Shown here piece by piece: positions 54,901-63,900 of a stretch of DNA of 64,000 nucleotides. Position numbers and translations under genes: made by a program. The notes under the pieces are model-generated. The model was not told the origin of the DNA. It saw nothing but the letters and a program-made list of their open reading frames with translations, and did no database searches. The stretch's first letter is position 1, and each line of letters opens with the position of its first letter. Origin of the DNA: Lacticaseibacillus pabuli (GTDB taxonomy: Bacteria; Bacillota; Bacilli; Lactobacillales; Lactobacillaceae); contig NZ_CP117884.1 of NCBI RefSeq assembly GCF_028736235.1, positions 434,001-498,000 of the forward strand. The letters run 5' to 3'.

Positions 54901-57900
54901 AGTGATTCTGCGAAGGATTCAAAGAGTGATTCCGAAGATAGTGTCACCAACCAGAGCCGTTCCGCTAGTGTTTCGGATAGTGAAAGCACCGATAAGTCAA
55001 TCAGTGGTAGTCAGAGTGCCAGCGAGTCCGCCGATTTCAGCGACTCAGCTTCACTCTCACAAAACGCCTCCACAAGTAACTCAGCGGTGGACTCTGAGAC
55101 AGCTCGTAACAACAAGAGTGACTCTGCAAGCAAGTCAAGCAGTGAAAGTCAGTCGAAGAACCCTAACCCAGATCCATCACTTAGCGACAGCATTAAGGAT
55201 TCAGTAGCCGATTCCACTGCAAAGTCAGTCAAGGATAGCCAATCAGTCGTCGACTCGTCTTCAGATTCAGTTCAGGCGATTGACAGTATCAGTAATAAGG
55301 CCAAGGGCTCAGTCTCTGATTCCAAGAAATTAGTCGATAGTCTATCAGCCAGTGCAAGTTTATCGAAGACGACGTCAGAGGATAATTCGAAGAAGAATAG
55401 TCAAGACGCTTCAGTTTCTGACAGTAATAGCACTAAGAGTTCAGAGAGCGACAGTACTTCTGCTTCCAAGTCCACGGACTTGAGCAACAGTATTCGCTTT
55501 TCTGAAAGCACCTCAGCATCTGTTAGTGCTAGTCAAAGTGCTGGTAATGCCAGTGATAGCGCCAGCACCTCTGGCAGTCTAAGCCAGAGCTTACGCGATT
55601 CACGTTCCGTCAGTGCAAGCATCAGTACGAGCAACTCAACAGTGAAGCGCGAGAGTGACTCGACCGTTGATTCCACAAACACATCAGATTCCGATAAGGG
55701 CTTCAAGTCGGATAGCGATTCGATTGCGAGTGTGAAGAGCACCAGCGAGAGCTTGAACGATTCACTTTCAATCTCCGCGTCCATTAGTACATCTCAGTCA
55801 GCAGATACAGATAGCACTAATTCAAAGGCCATCTCTGACAGTAATTCTCAGAGCAAAGTTAACAGTGTTTCAATGACATCTTCCGATTCCGATCAGAAGT
55901 CTGTTAGTGAGAGCAATTCTGCAATCAAGTCAAATGACGATTCTCTTGCCAACGTTAAGAAGGACAGCGAATCAGCATCTAACTCCAAGCAGAATTCAGA
56001 AGATAAAGCATTCTCCGATAGCCAGTCCGCTTCTAAGTCTGACAGTGAGAGTGCGGTTCACTCAACTGATGACAGCACGAAGGCCAGTCAGTCGACACAC
56101 CTGAGTGATGTTGCCTCTGTTTCAACAAGCAATTCAACGAAGGGTTCACAGAGCGAGAGCGATGTTTCACGCAACAGCGTAAGTCTGTCTGCTAGTGTTT
56201 CGGCAGCAGACAGTGAATCCCGTAATCCAAATCCAAGTACTTCACGAGCAAATTCTGCGGCTGCGTCTGAATCAATTTCTCAGGACAAGTCAACAGCAGA
56301 TAGTCAATCTGTTGTAAAATCCGTGGCCGATTCTAAGACGGTATTGGATGATGCTAGTGATAAGGCTAGTGAATCCAAGCATCAGTCCGAGTCTAATGCA
56401 TCACTTGTTTCCGATAGCGCAAGCAAATCGAAACAGGATTCATTGGACAACTCCAAGGACAAGAGTCAATCCGCATTCGATTCTGATAGTCAGAGTGCGG
56501 ATAACTCACTCAATAAGAGTGTTTCCGCAAGCACTTCAGCGATTGATAGTGGCAAGCAGCAGAGTTCTGACAGTGACTCTTCATCGAAGAGCAACAGCCA
56601 GAGCGTCAGCGATGCCAGTGATTCAACCAGCGTATCTGATAGCCAGAGTGCCGACCTGCACGATTCAATGTCCATCAGTGCCAGCAAGAGTGCCAGCGAG
56701 TCCGATGTAAAGCGGAACGCAGATTCCACGAGTGATTCAAAGAGCACCTCTAACTCTGATAGTGAGTTCAAGCACGATTCAGAGTCCATTAGCACCGAAA
56801 AGCAGCAGAGTGAAAACTCAAATCTCGACAATTCAACCTCCGCATCATTGAGCGCATCTGAATCCGTGCACGACGCTAACAGCAAGTCCACTTCGATCTT
56901 AGACAGCAACTCAAAGAGTGTCAGTGACAGTGTATCGATGAGTCCAAAGGACTCTGACAGTAAGTCACTTAGCGAGAGCAACTCAGCCGTTAAGTCGACC
57001 GATGATTCAACATCCAACGTTCTGAAGGATAGCGAATCTGCTTCAACGTCGAAGATTGACTCCGAAGACCATGCGGCTTCCGACAGCAATTCTGCGGCAG
57101 CATCCGATAGCGATAGCACCAAGAATTCACAGAGTGGCAGCATTTCCGCCAGTGATTCAACGCGCTTCAGTGATTCAGCATCTGCATCAACGCAGGATTC
57201 AACTAAGAACTCACAGGATCAGAGTGATAGTGCTCGCAACAGCAAGAGCGAATCGGCATCCAAGTCGAAGAGCGACAGCCAGTCCCGGACACCAAACCCA
57301 GATTCAAATCTGAGCCAGTCCATTGCCGATTCCATCAGTGATTCTGAAGACAAGTCAACGAGTGCTAGCCTGTCGGCTAGTGGTTCCGCGGTTGATTCGC
57401 AGAAGAATCTGGATGATAACAGCAACTCGGCGAAGAACTCAACTTCTGATTCCGCACATCTGGTCAACAGTGCTTCAAGCTCTGCAAGTCAGTCCAAGAC
57501 AACTTCTGAGACTAACTCCCAGGACAAGAGCACGTCAGCTTCCATTTCTGACAGCGACAGCATTAAGGATTCATTGAACAATAGCCTTTCGGCTAGTGTA
57601 TCTACGAGTGATAGTGCTAAGCAGCAGAGTTCTGACAGTGATTCCTCATCACAGAGCAACAGTCAGAGTGTCAGCGATGCCAGTGATTCAACCAGCAAGT
57701 CTGATAGCGAAAGCAAAGATTTGCACGATTCACTGTCCATCAGTGCCAGCAAGAGTGCCAGCGAGTCCGATGTAAAGCGGAACGCAGATTCCACGAGTGA
57801 TTCAAAGAGCACCTCTAACTCTGATAGTGAGTTCAAGCACGATTCAGAGTCCATTAGTACTGAAAAGCAGCAGAGTGAAAACTCAAATCTCGACAATTCA

Positions 57901-60900
57901 AACTCCGCATCCCTGAGCGCATCTGAATCCGTGCACGACGCTAATAGCAAGTCCACTTCGATTTCAGACAGCAATGCAAAGAGTGTCAGTGACAGTGTAT
58001 CGATGAGTCCAAAGGACTCTGACAGTAAGTCACTTAGCGAGAGCAACTCAGCGGTTAAGTCGACCGATGATTCAACATCCAACGTTCTGAAGGATAGCGA
58101 ATCTGCTTCAACGTCGAAGATTGACTCCGAAGACCATGCGGCTTCCGACAGCAATTCTGCGGCAGCATCCGATAGCGATAGCACCAAGAATTCACAGAGT
58201 GGCAGCATTTCCGCCAGTGATTCAACGCGCTTCAGTGATTCAGCATCTGCATCAACGCAGGATTCAACTAAGAACTCACAGGATCAGAGTGATAGTGCTC
58301 GCAACAGCAAGAGCGAATCGGCATCCAAGTCGAAGAGCGACAGCCAGTCCCGGACACCAAACCCAGATTCAAATCTGAGCCAGTCCATTGCCGATTCCAT
58401 CAGTGATTCTGAAGACAAGTCAACGAGTGCTAGCCTGTCGGCTAGTGGTTCCGCGGTTGATTCGCAGAAGAATCTGGATGATAACAGCAACTCGGCGAAG
58501 AACTCAACTTCTGATTCCGCACATCTGGTCAACAGTGCTTCAAGCTCTGCAAGTCAGTCCAAGACAACTTCTGAGACTAACTCCCAGGACAAGAGCACGT
58601 CAGCTTCCATTTCTGACAGCGACAGCATTAAGGATTCATTGAACAATAGCCTTTCGGCTAGTGTATCTACGAGTGATAGTGCTAAGCAGCAGAGTTCTGA
58701 CAGTGATTCCTCATCACAGAGCAACAGTCAGAGTGTCAGCGATGCCAGTGATTCAACCAGCAAGTCTGATAGCGAAAGCAAAGATTTGCACGATTCACTG
58801 TCCATCAGTGCCAGCAAGAGTGCCAGCGAGTCCGATGTAAAGCGGAACGCAGATTCCACGAGTGATTCAAAGAGCACCTCTAACTCTGATAGTGAGTTCA
58901 AGCACGATTCAGAGTCCATTAGTACTGAAAAGCAGCAGAGTGAAAACTCAAATCTCGACAATTCAAACTCCGCATCCCTGAGCGCATCTGAATCCGTGCA
59001 CGACGCTAATAGCAAGTCCACTTCGATTTCAGACAGCAATGCAAAGAGTGTCAGTGACAGTGTATCGATGAGTCCAAAGGACTCTGACAGTAAGTCACTT
59101 AGCGAGAGCAACTCAGCCGTTAAGTCGACCGATGATTCAACATCCAACGTTCTGAAGGATAGCGAATCTGCTTCAACGTCGAAGATTGACTCCGAAGACC
59201 ATGCGGCTTCCGACAGCAATTCTGCGGCAGCATCCGATAGCGATAGCACCAAGAATTCACAGAGTGGCAGCATTTCCGCCAGTGATTCAACGCGCTTCAG
59301 TGATTCAGCATCTGCATCAACGCAGGATTCAACTAAGAACTCACAGGATCAGAGTGATAGTGCTCGCAACAGCAAGAGCGAATCGGCATCCAAGTCGAAG
59401 AGCGACAGCCAGTCCCGGACACCAAACCCAGATTCAAATCTGAGCCAGTCCATTGCCGATTCCATCAGTGATTCTGAAGACAAGTCAACGAGTGCTAGCC
59501 TGTCGGCTAGTGGTTCCGCGGTTGATTCGCAGAAGAATCTGGATGATAACAGCAACTCGGCGAAGAACTCAACTTCTGATTCCGCACATCTGGTCAACAG
59601 TGCTTCAAGCTCTGCAAGTCAGTCCAAGACAACTTCTGAGACTAACTCCCAGGACAAGAGCACGTCAGCTTCCATTTCTGACAGCGACAGCATTAAGGAT
59701 TCATTGAACAATAGCCTTTCGGCTAGTGTATCTACGAGTGATAGTGCTAAGCAGCAGAGTTCTGACAGTGATTCCTCATCACAGAGCAACAGTCAGAGTG
59801 TCAGCGATGCCAGTGATTCAACCAGCAAGTCTGATAGCGAAAGCAAAGATTTGCACGATTCACTGTCCATCAGTGCCAGCAAGAGTGCCAGCGAGTCCGA
59901 TGTAAAGCGGAACGCAGATTCCACGAGTGATTCAAAGAGCACCTCTAACTCTGATAGTGAGTTCAAGCACGATTCAGAGTCCATTAGTACTGAAAAGCAG
60001 CAGAGTGAAAACTCAAATCTCGACAATTCAAACTCCGCATCCCTGAGCGCATCTGAATCCGTGCACGACGCTAACAGCAAGTCCACTTCGATTTCAGACA
60101 GCAACGCAAAGAGTGTCAGCGACAGTGTATCGATGAGTCCAAAGGACTCCGACAGTAAGTCACTTAGCGAGAGCAACTCAGCGGTTAAGTCGACCGATGA
60201 TTCAACATCCAACGTTCTGAAGGATAGCGAATCTGCTTCAACGTCGAAGATTGACTCCGAAGACCATGCGGCTTCCGACAGCAATTCTGCGGCAGCATCC
60301 GATAGCGATAGCACCAAGAATTCACAGAGTGGCAGCATTTCCGCCAGTGATTCAACGCGCTTCAGTGATTCAGCATCTGCATCAACGCAGGATTCAACTA
60401 AGAACTCACAGGATCAGAGTGATAGTGCTCGCAACAGCAAGAGCGAATCGGCATCCAAGTCGAAGAGCGACAGCCAGTCCCGGACACCAAACCCAGATTC
60501 AAATCTGAGCCAGTCCATTGCCGATTCCACCAGTGATTCTGAAGACAAGTCAACGAGTGCTAGCCTGTCGGCTAGTGGTTCCGCGGTTGATTCGCAGAAG
60601 AATCTGGATGATAACAGCGACTCGGCGAAGAACTCAACCTCTGATTCCGCACATCTGGTCAACAGTGCTTCAAGCTCTGCAAGTCAGTCCAAGACAACTT
60701 CTGAGACTAACTCCCAGGACAAGAGCAAGTCAGCTTCCATTTCTGACAGCGACAGCATTAAGGATTCATTGAACAATAGCCTTTCGGCTAGTGTATCTAC
60801 GAGTGATAGTGCTAAGCAGCAGAGTTCTGACAGTGATTCCTCATCACAGAGCAACAGTCAGAGTGTCAGCGATGCCAGTGATTCAACCAGCAAGTCTGAT

Positions 60901-63900
60901 AGCGAAAGCAAAGATTTGCACGATTCACTGTCCATCAGTGCCAGCAAGAGTGCCAGCGAGTCCGATGTAAAGCGGAACGCAGATTCCACGAGTGATTCAA
61001 AGAGCACCTCTAACTCTGATAGTGAGTTCAAGCACGATTCAGAGTCCATTAGTACTGAAAAGCAGCAGAGTGAAAACTCAAATCTCGACAATTCAAACTC
61101 CGCATCCCTGAGCGCATCTGAATCCGTGCACGACGCTAACAGCAAGTCCACTTCGATTTCAGACAGCAACGCAAAGAGTGTCAGCGACAGTGTATCGATG
61201 AGTCCAAAGGACTCCGACAGTAAGTCACTTAGCGAGAGCAACTCAGCGGTTAAGTCGACCGATGATTCAACATCCAACGTTCTGAAGGATAGCGAATCAG
61301 CTTCAACGTCGAAGAGTAACTCTGATAGCCATGTGATTTCCGACAGCAATTCTGCGGCAGCATCTGACAGCGACAGCACCAAGAATTCACAGAGCGGCAG
61401 TCTTTCCGCCAGTGATTCAACTCGCTTCAGTGATTCAGCATCTGCATCAACGCAGGATTCAACCAAGAACTCACAGGATCAGAGTGATACTGCCCGTGAT
61501 AGCAAGAGCGAATCGGCATCCAAGTCGACCAGCGATAGCCAGTCCCGGACACCAAACCCAGATTCCGATCTGAGTCAGTCGATCGCTAACTCCACGGCAG
61601 ACTCCGCTCAGAAGTCAACGAGTGCTAGCCAGTCAGCTAGCGAATCTAAGGTTGACTCAACAACGAGTCTTGATAGCCAGAGGGATGAAGCCAAGAAGTC
61701 CAACTCCGATTCCAAGTACCTGGTTGATAGTGCTTCAGCGTCAGCTAGCGAATCCAAGGCAACTTCTGAGACTAACTCGCAGAACAACAGCAAGTCAGCT
61801 TCCATTTCTGACAGCCTGAGCACCGATAACTCACACAGCAACAGCATCTCGACGAGCGAATCCGCCATTGACAGTGCGACAAAGGAAACTAGTGGTAGCC
61901 TATCTGCTTCCATCAGCAACAGTCAGAGTGTCAGCGACGCGAGTGGCTCAACCAGCAAGTCGACCATTGACAGTACCGACAAGAACCATTCAGATTCCAC
62001 AAGTGCAAGCATCAGTACAAGCAACTCGACGTCCAAGCAGATTTCCGACTCGAACAGCGATTCGATAAAGGACAGCGTTTCGGACAGCATCGTTGATTCA
62101 ACTTCTGACTCGGCTCACAATAGCAAGAGTAAGAGCGACAGCATCAACGATAGCAAGTCGACGTCAGCTTCTAACAGTGCAAATGACTCTAAGAGCATTG
62201 ACGACAGTAACTCAGCTTCCATCGTTGACAGCAATTCAAAGAGTAGCAGCGACAGCATTTCCATGACGCCATCTAACTCGGATAGCAAGTCGATTAGCGA
62301 AAGCAACTCGTCAAGCAAGTCCACGGTTGATTCCACGTCAGTTGTCGACAGCACCAGCGACTCGGCAAAGAACTCCAAGAGTGACTCCGAAGATCATGTG
62401 ATCAGCGACAGTTACTCTGCATCTCAGTCCACCGTGGACAGCACTGACAACTCGAAGAGCGGCAGCATCAGTAGCAGTGATTCGACCGTTATCAGTAACT
62501 CCTCATCAATCAGCACCAGCGATTCGGTGAAGAACTCCACGAGCGAATCAGACAGCAGCCGGGAAAGCACCAGCGACTCGGCATCCAAGTCGACGAGCGA
62601 TAGTAAGTCTAAGACGCCAAACCCAGATTCAAACCTGAGTGACAGCATCAACGACTCCACCAAGCAATCAGAGAGCAACTCGATTAGCGGTAGCATTTCA
62701 TCCAGCGAGTCGACCTCTGATTCTAAGAAGACTGTGGATAGTATCAGCGATTCATCCAGCAAGTCAGCCGCAGATTCTGGCTCAATCAGTACAAGCCAAT
62801 CCATCAGCGCGAGTGACTCAACGGATGATTCCACGAAGAACTCAAAGAGCGATAGTAAGTCTGCGTCAGACTCCGATAGTCAGAGCACGGACAACTCACT
62901 GAGCGACAGCATTTCCAACAGTGAGTCGACCGTTGATAGCAAGTCGAAGGAAAACAGTGGTAGCCTATCCGCTTCCATTAGTAACAGTCAGAGTGTCAGT
63001 GATGCGAGTGGTTCAACCAGTAAGTCCGTCAGTGATAGTGCTGACAAGAACCATTCAGACTCCACGAGTGCAAGCATCAGCACGAGCAACTCGACGTCCA
63101 AGCTGATTTCAGATTCTGAAAGCAACTCGACGAAGGACAGTGTCTCTGATAGCATCGTTGATTCGACCTCTGACTCAGCGCACAATAGCAAGAGTAAGAG
63201 CGATAGCATCAACGATAGCAAGTCTGCTTCAGCTTCTAAGAGTGCAAGCGACTCGAAGCACATCGATGACAGCAACTCTGATTCAATCTCCGAGAGCAAT
63301 TCGAAGAGCACGAGCGACAGCATTTCCATGACGCCATCTAACTCGGATAGCAAGTCGATTAGCGAAAGCAACTCGTCCAGCAAGTCCACCGTTGATTCCA
63401 CGTCAGTTGTCGATAGCGCAAGTGATTCTGCGAAGAACTCTAAGAGCGACTCCGAAGATCACGTCATCAGTGATAGTTACTCTGCATCCCAGTCAGCCGT
63501 TGACAGCGGTGATAACTCGAAGAGCGGCAGCATTAGCAGCAGCGATTCGGTTGTCATCAGCGAATCTTCATCCATCAGCACCAGCGATTCCGTGAAGAAC
63601 TCCACCAGCGAATCCGACAGTAGCCGTGAGAGCACCAGCGACTCGGCATCCAAGTCGACGAGCGATAGCAAGTCCCGGACGCCTAACCCAGATTCAAATC
63701 TGAGTGACAGCATCAAGGATTCCACCAAGCAATCAGAGAGCAACTCGATCAGCGGCAGCATCTCAGCCAGTGAATCGACCTCTGATTCCAAGAAGACTGT
63801 GGACAGCATCAGCGATTCATCCAGCAAGTCCGCCGCTGACTCTGGTTCAATTAGCACGAGCCAGTCAGTCAGCGCCAGCGATTCCACAGTTGATTCAACT

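Noticed and set aside
57663..61466. Recurring antisense open frames of 181-202 residues in the SRRP repeats, spaced 1,065 bp
   Set aside because: They mirror the Ser-rich coding strand (AGY/TCN read backwards gives few stops) and recur only because the DNA repeats. They lack ribosome sites, and the sense frame is clearly the gene.
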